Shown here one piece after another: positions 21,968 to 29,587 of a stretch of DNA of 64,000 bases. The stretch is taken from positions 25,460-89,459 of the forward strand of contig CAVVAX010000044.1 of assembly GCA_963746275.1 (NCBI GenBank). The letters run 5' to 3'. The translations under genes were made by a program, and so were the position numbers. The number at the start of each line of letters is the position of its first letter. Positions within the stretch are counted from its first letter, which is position 1. The notes beneath the pieces are model-generated. The model did not search any database and had not been told where the DNA came from. It saw nothing but the letters and a program-made list of their open reading frames with translations. This DNA comes from JAEULH01 sp963746275. GTDB taxonomy: Bacteria; Pseudomonadota; Alphaproteobacteria; Rhodospirillales; Defluviicoccaceae.

Positions 21968-22049
21968 GGCGAGGGCGCCGCGATCACGCTTCAGACGACA
22001 CATACGGTTCTGAAGGCCGACCTCACAAGCTCATCTTGCTGTTATCGTC

Positions 22050-22066
22050 GGTGATGCATTATCACC
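22050..22066. promoter_or_regulatory. operator-like dyad upstream of the Fic module
   Basis: GGTGAT-GCATT-ATCACC is a perfect 6-bp dyad 25 nt upstream of the antitoxin-like gene. The position suits an autoregulatory operator, as is common for toxin-antitoxin modules, but binding is inferred only. Confidence 0.35.
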
Positions 22067-22091
22067 ATGTGACACCTAGGAGGGCAGAGAG

Positions 22092-22301
22092 ATGGTCGCA
22101 CGAAAGCAATTTATAAAAACAGCTGCGAGCGATCCAGAGCTGCAGCGGCTGGTTCAGGCAACGGCTGATAGCGTGGTGACTGAAGAGGAGCTACGAGAGC
22201 AGCGAATAAGCTTCGCGTACGGGAATGCTCCAGTGACTGCCGAGCTAATCGCCAAAGAAAGCGTTCGGCGCGCGTCGGGGCACATCCGGCTTCGGTCGTA
22301 G
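22092..22301 (+). CDS. Fic-associated antitoxin-like small protein
   Basis: The 69-residue protein (MVARKQFIKTAASDPELQRL ... REQRISFAYGNAPVTAELIA) sits immediately upstream of a Fic gene, as VbhA-type class I antitoxins do. The segment SFAYGN fits the inhibitory-helix pattern (S/T)xxxE(G/N), except that the Glu position is Gly. The RBS is GGAGGGCAGAGAG before ATG 22092. Base composition here (about 50-55% GC) is well below the neighbours, indicating horizontal acquisition. The antitoxin role is inferred from context and motif; no biochemical evidence is visible. Confidence 0.55.
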   Translation: MVARKQFIKTAASDPELQRLVQATADSVVTEEELREQRISFAYGNAPVTAELIAKESVRRASGHIRLRS

Positions 22302-22320
22302 GCATCCTGGGGGTGGGGGG

Positions 22321-22348
22321 CGGCCCGCAAGAGCGGGCCGTTTTCTTT
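22321..22348 (+). terminator. intrinsic terminator/attenuator between antitoxin-like and Fic genes
   Basis: CGGCCCGC-AAGA-GCGGGCCG, a perfect 8-bp GC stem with a tetraloop, followed by TTTTCTTT. It ends one base before the Fic ATG at 22350, so Fic translation depends on readthrough of this structure or on a separate start. Confidence 0.85.
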
Positions 22349-22349
22349 C

Positions 22350-22946
22350 ATGTCAGTGCGCGAACACGATAATCCTGAGCTTTTTGCCCGTATTCAGGAG
22401 CAAAATCTTCTCAGGCAGTACGACCTCTTGGCCAATTGCATTGAGATAGGCATTGTGAAGGGCATAGAAGCATTCGACAAGTACACGCTTTGGGAGCTGA
22501 ACCACGTCGCGGTGGCAAATATAGCGCAGTTCGGCGGAAGGTTCAGGGAAGTACTGATCTATGTTGCAGATCATATCCCTCCGCATTACAGAGACGTTCC
22601 TCATTTAATGGACAAGTTTTTGTCGTTCGTGCACGAGAACTGGAAGGCTGGGGACGATAGATTAACGATCCCAGCTTATGCGTTGTGGCGACTTAATTGG
22701 ATTTATCCTTTTGTCGAGGGCAATGGGCGCACCGCGCGCGCTGCCTGTTACTACCTGACGTGCTTGAACTTTGGCCGATTGCTGCCTGGCCGGAAGATTG
22801 TGCCAGAGCGAATTAGGGAAGACAGAACACCGTATTACAGCGCGTTGAGGGAAGCCGACCGCGCTTGCGAGGACGGCCACATCGATGTGTCCGACCTCGC
22901 CAGGTACCTCATGCTATTGCTTAAAGCGCAGCTGGCAGATCGTTAG
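22350..22946 (+). CDS. Fic/DOC family protein with Tyr replacing the catalytic His
   Basis: The 198-residue single-domain Fic protein has active-site loop YPFVEGNGRTAR at residues 119-130. Family enzymes need HPFx(D/E)GNGR; here codon TAT (22704) gives Tyr119 instead of the His that deprotonates the target hydroxyl during AMP transfer. The rest of the anion-binding loop and flap region (FREVLIYVADHIPPHYRDVP) is intact, so nucleotide binding may persist. It is preceded by a small antitoxin-like gene and a terminator hairpin. GC content is low relative to flanking genes, consistent with transfer. It may be catalytically altered, inactive, or carry a single base error. Confidence 0.85.
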   Translation: MSVREHDNPELFARIQEQNLLRQYDLLANCIEIGIVKGIEAFDKYTLWELNHVAVANIAQFGGRFREVLIYVADHIPPHYRDVPHLMDKFLSFVHENWKAGDDRLTIPAYALWRLNWIYPFVEGNGRTARAACYYLTCLNFGRLLPGRKIVPERIREDRTPYYSALREADRACEDGHIDVSDLARYLMLLLKAQLADR

Positions 22947-22975
22947 GAGGCGCGGGCTTAAGAAAGAGGCGGCAC

Positions 22976-24318
22976 ATGCGCCCTATGCCTCCGGGGCCCC
23001 AAGGGCACTGGCTGCTCGGCAACCTGCCGGCCTACGGCTGTGACCTGCTTGGCTTTCTGGCAGGTGCCGCGAAAGAGTACGGCGATATCGTTGGCCTCCG
23101 CCTCGGCCCGACCCGCGCGCTGCTTCTCAATCATCCGGACCAGATCGAGCAGGTGCTGGTAACGCGCCAGCACGAGTACGCCAAGTATCGCTTCTTCTGG
23201 CGCCACGTCACCCGGCTGTTCGGCTATGGCCTGTTGACCAGCAGCGGCGATCTGTGGAAGCGCCAGCACCAGCTGATGGCGCCCGCGTTCCGTCAGCAGC
23301 GTGTTGCCCTGTCGGCGGACGCGATGGTGGATGCGGCAAACCGGCTTCTCGGCCGCTGGAAGGATGGCGAGGAGCGCGATGTTCGCCACGACATGGCACG
23401 GCTGACGCTCGACATCGCCTCCAGGGTCCTGTTCGACCGTGAGCTCGACCGCGCCGCTCTCGACCGCGTGTCACACGCGGTCGATCTCGGCGGCCAGGAG
23501 GTCGGGGCCCGCTTCAAGCGCGGCCACCGGTTCCCGACTGGGTTCCGACGCCGGGTACGCCGCTACATCACCGTGGTCAACGAACTCGAAGCGGTCGCCG
23601 CGGACCTCATCGACGCGGCGGAACGTGCGCCGCGAAGGTAAGGACCTGTGTCGACGTCGCGCAGAGCCGCGAGCCCAGGGTCGCTCGATGGACACGAAGC
23701 TATTGCGCGACGAGGGCATCACGCTGCTCCTCGCGGGCCCGAGACCACCGCGCTGGCGCTGACTGGACGCTCTCTTCTCTCCCGCGATCCGAAGTGGCGG
23801 CGAAGGTGGAGGAGGAGGTGGACGCCGTCGTCGGGCGCCGTCTGCCGGCGGCCGGCGACATCTCCGGCCTCCGCTACCTCACCTGCGTGCTTACCGAAGC
23901 CGTGCGGGTATATCCACCCGTCTACATTCTCGGTCGCGAAGCGATTGGAGATGTTGAGGTTGACGGCTATCGCCTGCCGCGCGGCACCGTCATGCTGATG
24001 AGCCAATGGGTTGTGCATCGCGACCGGCGCTTTTTCCCGGAGCCCGAAGCGTTCAAGCCGGAACGCTGGGCCGGCGGGCTTGCGCGGGCGCTGCCCCGCT
24101 TCGCCTACTTTCCGTTCGGTGGCGGGGCGCGCATCTGCATAGGCCAGCCCCTGGCGCTGATGGAGGCAAAGCTCGTCCTGGCCTCGATCTGCCAGCGCTT
24201 CCGCCTTGTCGCGAGTGCGGATCCGGTCGCGCCGTTCCCCTCGGTCACGCTGCGCCCTGACCGCCCCATCCGTCTTCGCATTTCGCGCCGCCCCGTGCCC
24301 GACCGCCGGCAGGCGTGA
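22976..24318 (+). CDS. cytochrome P450 (several frameshifts)
   Basis: Starts MRPMPPGPQGHWLLGNLPAY. The N-terminal 220 residues read cleanly to about 23635 (helix C WKRQHQLMAPAF). The I-helix is split: LLRDEGITLLLAG | ETTALALT | SRDPK | VAAKVEEEVDAVVG, each piece in a different frame between 23640 and 23800, as if single bases were lost at about 23745, 23760-23780 and 23790. The C-terminal part is intact: E-x-x-R (TEAVRVYPP), the FKPERW meander, and heme loop FPFGGGARICIG with the axial Cys. Class and fold resemble bacterial CYP102/CYP4-like monooxygenases; the substrate is unknown. The pattern suggests sequence error rather than decay. Confidence 0.85.
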
Positions 24319-24363
24319 GCTCGGGCAGTTCTCGTCCTTCGTCGGGCCAAAGAGTATCGGCGG

Positions 24364-24392
24364 TTGACATTGCCGGCCGCAGGGGATTAAAC
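24364..24392 (+). promoter_or_regulatory. candidate promoter for the small membrane protein gene
   Basis: A perfect -35 TTGACA (24364-24369) followed after 17 nt by a weak -10 TTAAAC, about 45 nt upstream of ATG 24438. Strength is uncertain because the -10 match is poor. Confidence 0.35.
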
Positions 24393-24437
24393 GGCCCTGA
24401 AGGGCCTGCCCATCAACCACGCGCAGAGGGGGCGTTC

Positions 24438-24833
24438 ATGGCGGGCAAGCTGGACTGGAAATGGATCGGGATCGGCGTTCTGATCATGGTCGCGCTTAGC
24501 ATCGCGGCCGGCTTCATCCTGGCCTTGATCCTCGGGCCGCAACTGCGCGAGGCGGGCGACCCGGCGCAGATCACGCTGTCCGGCGGGCAGATGGTGATGG
24601 TCGCGGTGTTCAACGTGCTCGCCTTCCTGATCGGCGGCTTCATCGTCGGCGTGAAATCGGTGGGGCGGACGATCATCGAGCCCGGCATCTCGGCGGCCAT
24701 CGCCGTGCTGATCGGGCTTCTGATCTCCGGCAACTTCAGCATCGGCAACCTGCTCGTCGGCGGCCTCGTCCCGTTCGCCGCCGGGATCGCCGGCGGCTGG
24801 CTGGGCGAACGGCGCCAGGGCACGACCGTCTGA
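24438..24833 (+). CDS. small inner-membrane protein, unknown function
   Basis: A 131-residue protein from ATG 24438 (GAGGGGG upstream). It has three predicted TM segments: 10-32 (GIGVLIMVALSIAAGFILAL), 50-72 (MVMVAVFNVLAFLIGGFIVG) and 80-122 (Gly/Ile/Leu-rich, with SGNFSIGNLLVGG). A short charged C-terminus follows. The repeated GG motifs resemble small TIGR04086/DUF-type stress membrane proteins, but no specific family can be named. It converges on the CHAP lipoprotein gene. Confidence 0.65.
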   Translation: MAGKLDWKWIGIGVLIMVALSIAAGFILALILGPQLREAGDPAQITLSGGQMVMVAVFNVLAFLIGGFIVGVKSVGRTIIEPGISAAIAVLIGLLISGNFSIGNLLVGGLVPFAAGIAGGWLGERRQGTTV

Positions 24834-24851
24834 GGCACGACCGTTCGAGGC

Positions 24852-25460
24852 TCAGTTCCGGGTCGCCACCGTGATGAAGCGCTTGGCGTTGGCGGCGATG
24901 TCGTCGGGCTGCAGCGGCTGTGAGGCGTGGATGAAGCCGTAGGCCGGGTAGGCGCCAGCTCCCATCTGCCGCAGGGGCGGCCACCAGACCTTGACCTGCG
25001 ACCAGTCGTTGTTCGGCGAGACATCGATCGACAGCACGTCCTGGTTGACGTGGTTCGGCACCCAGTTGGCGTGGGTGAGCAGGATGCGCCGGCTGGAGAG
25101 CACCTGCGAGACGACGGCGACATGGCCGTAGGGCAGCCGGGCGGTGCGGCGGAAGACGAGGACGCTGCCCACCTGCGGGCTCTCCGAGCGCGCATAGCGG
25201 CCGGCGGCTGCCTTCCACCAGTCCGCGGCATTGCCGTGAATGGGGACGCCGGCGACGGCGCGGGCGAAGGGCACGCACTGGCTCTCGACCCGGGGCCCGG
25301 GATCGCCGCTGGCGGCGGAGGTTCCGCCGCAGCTCGCCAGAGCGACGAGGGCGACGACGACCGTGGAGATGGTCGCCCTCCGCAACGCGCCGCCGCGAAG
25401 CGAAAAACGAGGGCGAGCCCGTAAGCCCAGCATCGCAATGGTCCTCCCTATGGCTGTCAT
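24852..25460 (-). CDS. CHAP-domain putative amidase/peptidase, lipoprotein
   Basis: The 202-residue product has an N-terminal hydrophobic stretch (ATISTVVVALVALASCGG) ending in a lipobox (LASC), so it is likely lipid-anchored. The CHAP/NlpC-like domain follows: catalytic Cys in ESQCVPFARAVAG, a central PQVGSVLVFRR turn, His in PYGHVAVVSQV, and HANW as the third polar residue. Such domains cut peptidoglycan amide bonds or, in some alphaproteobacteria, act on other amides. The start at 25460 is tentative; an internal ATG at codon 10 also keeps the signal. Confidence 0.8.
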   Translation of the reverse strand: MTAIGRTIAMLGLRARPRFSLRGGALRRATISTVVVALVALASCGGTSAASGDPGPRVESQCVPFARAVAGVPIHGNAADWWKAAAGRYARSESPQVGSVLVFRRTARLPYGHVAVVSQVLSSRRILLTHANWVPNHVNQDVLSIDVSPNNDWSQVKVWWPPLRQMGAGAYPAYGFIHASQPLQPDDIAANAKRFITVATRN

Positions 25461-25591
25461 GCCGCGTCCCGCCGCGGCTTGGTCCCGGTTCGGCTGAGGT
25501 GTCGTTGCGGGCGATCCGGCGATATACCCCGCCGCCGCACGCTCGCACCTGCTCGCCTGTCACATCGGTTGGCGTCGATCTCCTGCATTCC

Positions 25592-25636
25592 GCCGCATGA
25601 ATGCGGCCCACTGTAGTCGGCCGCACGAATGCGGCC
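25592..25636. repeat. paired short palindromes upstream of DUF1269 gene
   Basis: GCCGCAT-GA-ATGCGGC (25592-25607) and GGCCGCA-CGAA-TGCGGCC (25619-25636) are two perfect 7-bp dyads 27 nt apart, with a degraded third (TGCGGCATGATCCGCC) at about 25650. The remainder of 25461-25744 holds no supported gene. They could be operators or small repeat units related to family 3. Confidence 0.5.
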
Positions 25637-25744
25637 AATTCGTCGTCAGTTGCGGCATGATCCGCCACCGCCGTCTCGACGTAGCGGTTGCAACCGTTTA
25701 ATCGTCGATATGGGTTCCGATCAAGAGGGAGTGGAGGGAAGAAG

Positions 25745-26236
25745 ATGAGCGATCTGGTGGCTATCGTCTTCGGCGATGAGACGACCGCCTTCGAGGTGCG
25801 GACCGAGCTGGTCAAGATGCAGAAGGAGTACCTCATCGAGATGGAGGACGCGGTCGTCGTGACCAAGGACGCGGAGGGGAAGGCCAAGCTGCATCAGGCC
25901 ATGAACCTGACCGCCGCCGGAGCCGTCGGCGGCGGCTTCTGGGGGATGCTGATCGGGCTCCTGTTCCTCAATCCGCTGATCGGCGCCGCCGCCGGTGCTG
26001 CAGGCGGCGCGCTCGCCGGCCGGCTCACCGACATCGGCATCAGCGACAAGATGATGAAGGAGCTGGCCGAGAGTTTTAAACCCGGCACCGCCGCGCTGTT
26101 CGTCCTGATCAAGAAGGTGACGGCGGACAAGGTGCTGGAGCGGCTAAAGCCCTTTGCCGGCAAGGGCACCGTGTTCAAGACATCGCTGAACAAGGACGAC
26201 GAGGCGGCCCTGCGCCAGGCGCTCGAGGCCCTCTGA
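25745..26236 (+). CDS. DUF1269 domain-containing membrane-associated protein
   Basis: The 163-residue protein begins MSDLVAIVFGDETTAFEVRT with a strong GGAGGGAAGAAG leader. It shows the DUF1269 layout: an N-terminal alpha/beta ferredoxin-like half (MEDAVVVTKDAEGK), a central Gly/Ala-rich membrane-inserting hairpin (GAVGGGFWGMLIGLLFLNPL, then GAAAGAAGGALAG), and a C-terminal half (IGISDKMMKELAESFKPGTA). The family is abundant but functionally undefined. Two palindromes lie about 110-150 nt upstream. Confidence 0.88.
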   Translation: MSDLVAIVFGDETTAFEVRTELVKMQKEYLIEMEDAVVVTKDAEGKAKLHQAMNLTAAGAVGGGFWGMLIGLLFLNPLIGAAAGAAGGALAGRLTDIGISDKMMKELAESFKPGTAALFVLIKKVTADKVLERLKPFAGKGTVFKTSLNKDDEAALRQALEAL

Positions 26237-26323
26237 AGAAGTCATGTGAACCGGCGCGAACGGGCGCCGCATGCCGGCGCCCGCCGCTTCCCTTCAAGCG
26301 AACGGCGACAAGGACGAACGAAG

Positions 26324-27376
26324 ATGGCCGCGACCGTGCGGGGCCGGCACTGGCCCTGGCTTTGGCTGCTTCTGGTCGTCCCGGTGCTGGCGCTGGCTGC
26401 GCCAGGACCGGCGGCCGCGCAAAGCCCGGGGCCGCCCGAGGATGGCGTGTCCGGGTTTTTGACCGTGCTGACCGGCTTCGTCAGCGTGAAATCGCAGTTC
26501 TCGACCGATGGTGAGAACCGCGAGACCAGCAGCCTCAGCAGCTCGGGCCAGACCGTTGACAGCTTCGTCGTGGCGCCCTTGTTCGAGCTCGCCTACGCCG
26601 TCGCGGATTGGCGGACGCAGGTCTACGTCGGCCTGCCGATCGAGAACATCCGCGAGGGGACCTTCTTCCAGCAAGAGGTAGGCGTCCGCCATTGGCTCGC
26701 GGACGGCACCCGGCTCACCGCCGCCTTCCTGCCCTGGCCGGTGATCGCGCAGAAGACCTGGCAGGATCCGTTCGTGGTCGGCGAGGGGCGCGAACGCACC
26801 GACGTCGATGCGTTCGGCCTCAAGCTCGACGCCGACCGGATCGCGCGGACGAATATAGGCCTGCGCTACCGCTTCGTCAGCCGCAGCATCGACGACGAGG
26901 ACAGCGGCGAGTTCCTTCGCGGCCTTCCCGGCTCGGCTTTAACCGACAGCGATGTCCGCGACCTGCGCCGCGACGCCGATACCCAACAGGGCACGCTCAG
27001 CTATGCCCATCCGCTCGGACGCGGCCTGCTGCTGCGCCCGGCGCTTCGCTACACCTATGCCGACGCCGACGGCGGCGCCAACAGCTTCCATGCCGTCCGC
27101 CCGGAGCTCGGGGTGCTGTTCCGCACGCCGAGCTACGACGCCAGCGCAAACCTTGCCTACGAGCGCAGCTGGTTCAACGAGGACAACCCGATCTACGGCG
27201 AGAAGCGCGACGGCAACGATTATTCCGCCGTGCTGCTGTTCGGCTACCGCGCGCCGCTCGGCCTGCGGAACGTTCGCGCCGAACTCATCGGCGCGATGAG
27301 CCTCGCCGACTCCGAGATCAACTTCTACGACGGCAGGGTGATGTTCATCGGCGCCGGCGCCACCTACACGTTCTAG
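26324..27376 (+). CDS. outer-membrane beta-barrel protein (DUF2860-like)
   Basis: Starts at ATG 26324 (AAGGA upstream). The 350-residue product has a cleavable signal peptide (WPWLWLLLVVPVLALAAPGP ... AAAQS), then amphipathic strands with many aromatic residues and a C-terminal Phe (FIGAGATYTF) recognised by the BAM complex. The early GFLTVLTGFVSVKSQFSTDG segment resembles DUF2860 proteins. It probably folds into a 12-16-strand barrel; cargo or role is unknown. It is a single gene, followed by a repeat-rich intergenic region. Confidence 0.75.
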   Translation: MAATVRGRHWPWLWLLLVVPVLALAAPGPAAAQSPGPPEDGVSGFLTVLTGFVSVKSQFSTDGENRETSSLSSSGQTVDSFVVAPLFELAYAVADWRTQVYVGLPIENIREGTFFQQEVGVRHWLADGTRLTAAFLPWPVIAQKTWQDPFVVGEGRERTDVDAFGLKLDADRIARTNIGLRYRFVSRSIDDEDSGEFLRGLPGSALTDSDVRDLRRDADTQQGTLSYAHPLGRGLLLRPALRYTYADADGGANSFHAVRPELGVLFRTPSYDASANLAYERSWFNEDNPIYGEKRDGNDYSAVLLFGYRAPLGLRNVRAELIGAMSLADSEINFYDGRVMFIGAGATYTF

Positions 27377-27459
27377 CGCGCCGTGCGTATGGATCGACCC
27401 GATCAGGGAAATGATGTCATCAACTCTGTTATGGGGTTCCGTACTGCGCGCATACGTCA

Positions 27460-27480
27460 CCCGCGGGCTTGTCCCGCGGG
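27460..27480. repeat. perfect hairpin CCCGCGGG-n5-CCCGCGGG
   Basis: CCCGCGGG-CTTGT-CCCGCGGG, 84 nt downstream of the outer-membrane protein stop, with no T-tract. It is followed at 27495 by another palindromic element, so both are probably parts of a composite intergenic repeat. Confidence 0.6.
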
Positions 27481-27494
27481 TCCATGGCAGACGT

Positions 27495-27524
27495 GGATCG
27501 CCGCAACGAGTGCGGCGATGACGG
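27495..27524. repeat. palindromic repeat, family 3, copy 2
   Basis: GGATCGCCGCAACGAGTGCG... forms CGCCGCA-ACGAG-TGCGGCG and shares its right half with 16808-16847. Confidence 0.6.
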
Positions 27525-27542
27525 TGGAAAGTCGATCGTTCA

Positions 27543-27860
27543 TCAACTCGGTTCTGGGGTGGATTTCTGGAGTTGTGCTTGGCGTGCGTCTCTGATGCGC
27601 GCGTTGATAATGGTGATGAGCTTCGCATGACGGCGGTGAGGGCGAGAGGAGCTTTTTGCCGTTTTTGACGAGGCGGGTGTAGAAGGCCTTTAGGTTCGGG
27701 TGTGTTTCTGGCGGTCATGGCTGCCATGAACAGGGCCTGTTTGACCTCCGGATTGCCGCCTGAGGGGCGGGCGTCGGCGCCTCGTCTTTCGGCTGTGTCG
27801 GCGCTGCACGCGCCCAGCGCATACCTGGTCTGCCGCGGCGCGCGGGCGTACCTCCGGCGC
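27543..27860 (-). pseudogene. IS110-family transposase remnant (C-terminal end)
   Basis: Across shifting minus-strand frames the translation gives GADARPSGGNPEVKQALFMA, then HPNLKAFYTRLVKNGKK, PLALTAVMR, LITIINARIRDARQAQLQ and a stop near 27543. This is the conserved C-terminus of IS110/IS1111-type DEDD transposases (RRALYMAA ... KAFYxRL ... LTAxMRKLLxIIN). The N-terminal catalytic domain is absent and at least two frame breaks occur, so it is a dead fragment. It lies between the outer-membrane protein and RTX genes. Confidence 0.7.
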
Positions 27861-28054
27861 CGCTATTCCCAAAAAGGGCATTCCGCGATAGACTGTTCGC
27901 TCAAGTAAAGGCCGCCCCCAATAGAGCGGCCCGACCGCTGGAGCAACAGCGGCCACACAACAGGGGACTGTCCGCCTTCGAGACACCTTCGCGCCAGGAC
28001 GAGCGATGCGCTCGCCCGATGAGGCGGTGTTTTCGATCCAGTGGTGGGGGCCAC
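27861..28054. other. intergenic region before RTX gene
   Basis: No gene seen. GGCCGC-n10-GCGGCC at about 27911-27932 could form a stem, but no T-tract follows. With the IS remnant and repeats this completes a non-coding stretch from 27377 to 28054. Confidence 0.4.
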
Positions 28055-29537
28055 ATGGCGACATTTACCGGAACGACCTCCAATGAAACCATCACGCCCG
28101 ACGACCGTGTCTTCGACCGTAGCGGCGGATCCCGCCCGGCAGCAGGCCGTCGGCGGCAGCCGACAGCATCGATGGCGGTGGCGGTACCGATACTATTGAC
28201 GCCGGCGGCGGCAACGACACGATCTCTTTCTCGGCGCCGGCGGCAGCGTTGCCCGCGGCGAGCTAGGAACGATACGATCGCACTCCACGTCCCCGACGGC
28301 ACGGTATCGGCTCGCCGACGGCGGGGCGGCAGCGACGTGGTCACGTTCGACCTGGCCTCTGGACCGGCAGTCGGGAGCTATAGCGGCAGGATTGATCTGC
28401 ACGGCGGGGATGGCAAAGACGACCTTAAGCGGCAGCGCCGGGATCAACTTCAACATCGTCGTTCCAGGACGTCGACGTATACATGTATGGTGAAGGAGGA
28501 AACGACAGGATCGAGGCGACTGTTCAGGATACGGGTTCCAGATTACGTTCCGTACGAACGGCGCGAACAACGACGAGTTTCTTTATGGCGGCACCGGGGA
28601 CGACACCTACGTCGTCCAGGAACAGCTGGACGTCGTCATCGAGAAGCCTGGGGAGGGATACGACACCGTTGAGCTGAACAATTCGTCCAGCAGCAGCTAC
28701 ACGCTGGCGGCCAACGTCGAGAGGCTCGTCGCCTCCGACTCGTACCTGCACTGGGGTTGCGAGCTGACCGGCAACGGTTCGGCGAACGAGATCGTCGGCA
28801 CCTGCAGGGCGAACACCCTGAACGGCGCGGGCGGGGACGACACCATCTACGGCAAGGCCCTCACCCCGGTCTACGAGTGGACGACGACGACACCATCCAC
28901 GGCGGCGACGGCGACGACATAATCTATGGCGGCGGCGGCGACGGCCGACACCTGGGACGGCGCCGACACGCTCTACGGCGACGGCGGGAACGACCGGATC
29001 TTCGGCCACAACGGCAACGACCAGATGTACGGCGGCCGGCAACGACGAGATGGGCGGCCAAGCCGGCGACGACACGATGTATGGCGAGGCCGGCGCAGAC
29101 ACGGCGGCGGCAGCGGCAACGACACGCTCGACGGCGGGCTCGACAACGACACGCTCACCGGCCGCGACGGCTTCGACCGGCTCACCGGCGACGGCGGCAA
29201 CGACCTCTTCGACTACGACGCCGTGACCGAGTCCAAGCCAGGCGCCGGCTTGCGCGACGTGATCACCGACTTCGTCGGCATCGGCTCTAGATTGACCATC
29301 GACACGATCGACCTCTCCACCATCGACGCCAACACCGGGATCTCCGGCAACCAGGCCTTCGCCTTCAACGGCGCCGCCGCGTTCACCGGCGCCGGCCAAC
29401 TCCGCCTGGCCTCTTCGGGGATCGACACGGTGATCCAGGCCAACACCGGCGGCAGCCTCGCGCCGGAGCTGGAGATTGCCGTCACCGACGGCGCAACCCT
29501 GCCCGGCCAGTGGGCGACCGGCGACTTCATCCTGTAG
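28055..29537 (+). CDS. RTX calcium-binding secreted protein (multiple frameshifts)
   Basis: Begins MATFTGTTSNETITPD. In successive frames it encodes hemolysin-type nonapeptide repeats (GGTDTIDAGGGNDTI-like, YGGTGDDTYVV, GEGYDTVELNNSS, YTLAANVERLV, NGAGGDDTIYG, GDGGNDRIFGHNGNDQMYGG, GDGGNDLFDYDAVTES). It ends with a serralysin-type C-terminal domain (LRDVITDFVGIGSRLTIDTI ... GQWATGDFIL). Such proteins are exported by type I secretion and fold on binding Ca2+ outside the cell. No catalytic domain is visible, so it is a short repeat-only RTX protein of about 490 residues. Frame changes are too many to place exactly (around 28130, 28300, 28440, 28550, 28880, 29040 and 29100). Confidence 0.75.
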
Positions 29538-29587
29538 CGGCAAGACACAAGAGCGGCGCCTGTCCCGTGCGGCGGGCGCCGCCGCCC

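Noticed and set aside
25592..25666. A short CRISPR-like array (repeated palindromes with spacers)
   Set aside because: Only two good units, unequal spacing and no cas genes.
28524..29587. Extension of the FAD-linked dehydrogenase by 350 residues
   Set aside because: The extra sequence is antisense to RTX repeats and follows the conserved family C-terminus MNPGKV; a lost stop is the better explanation.
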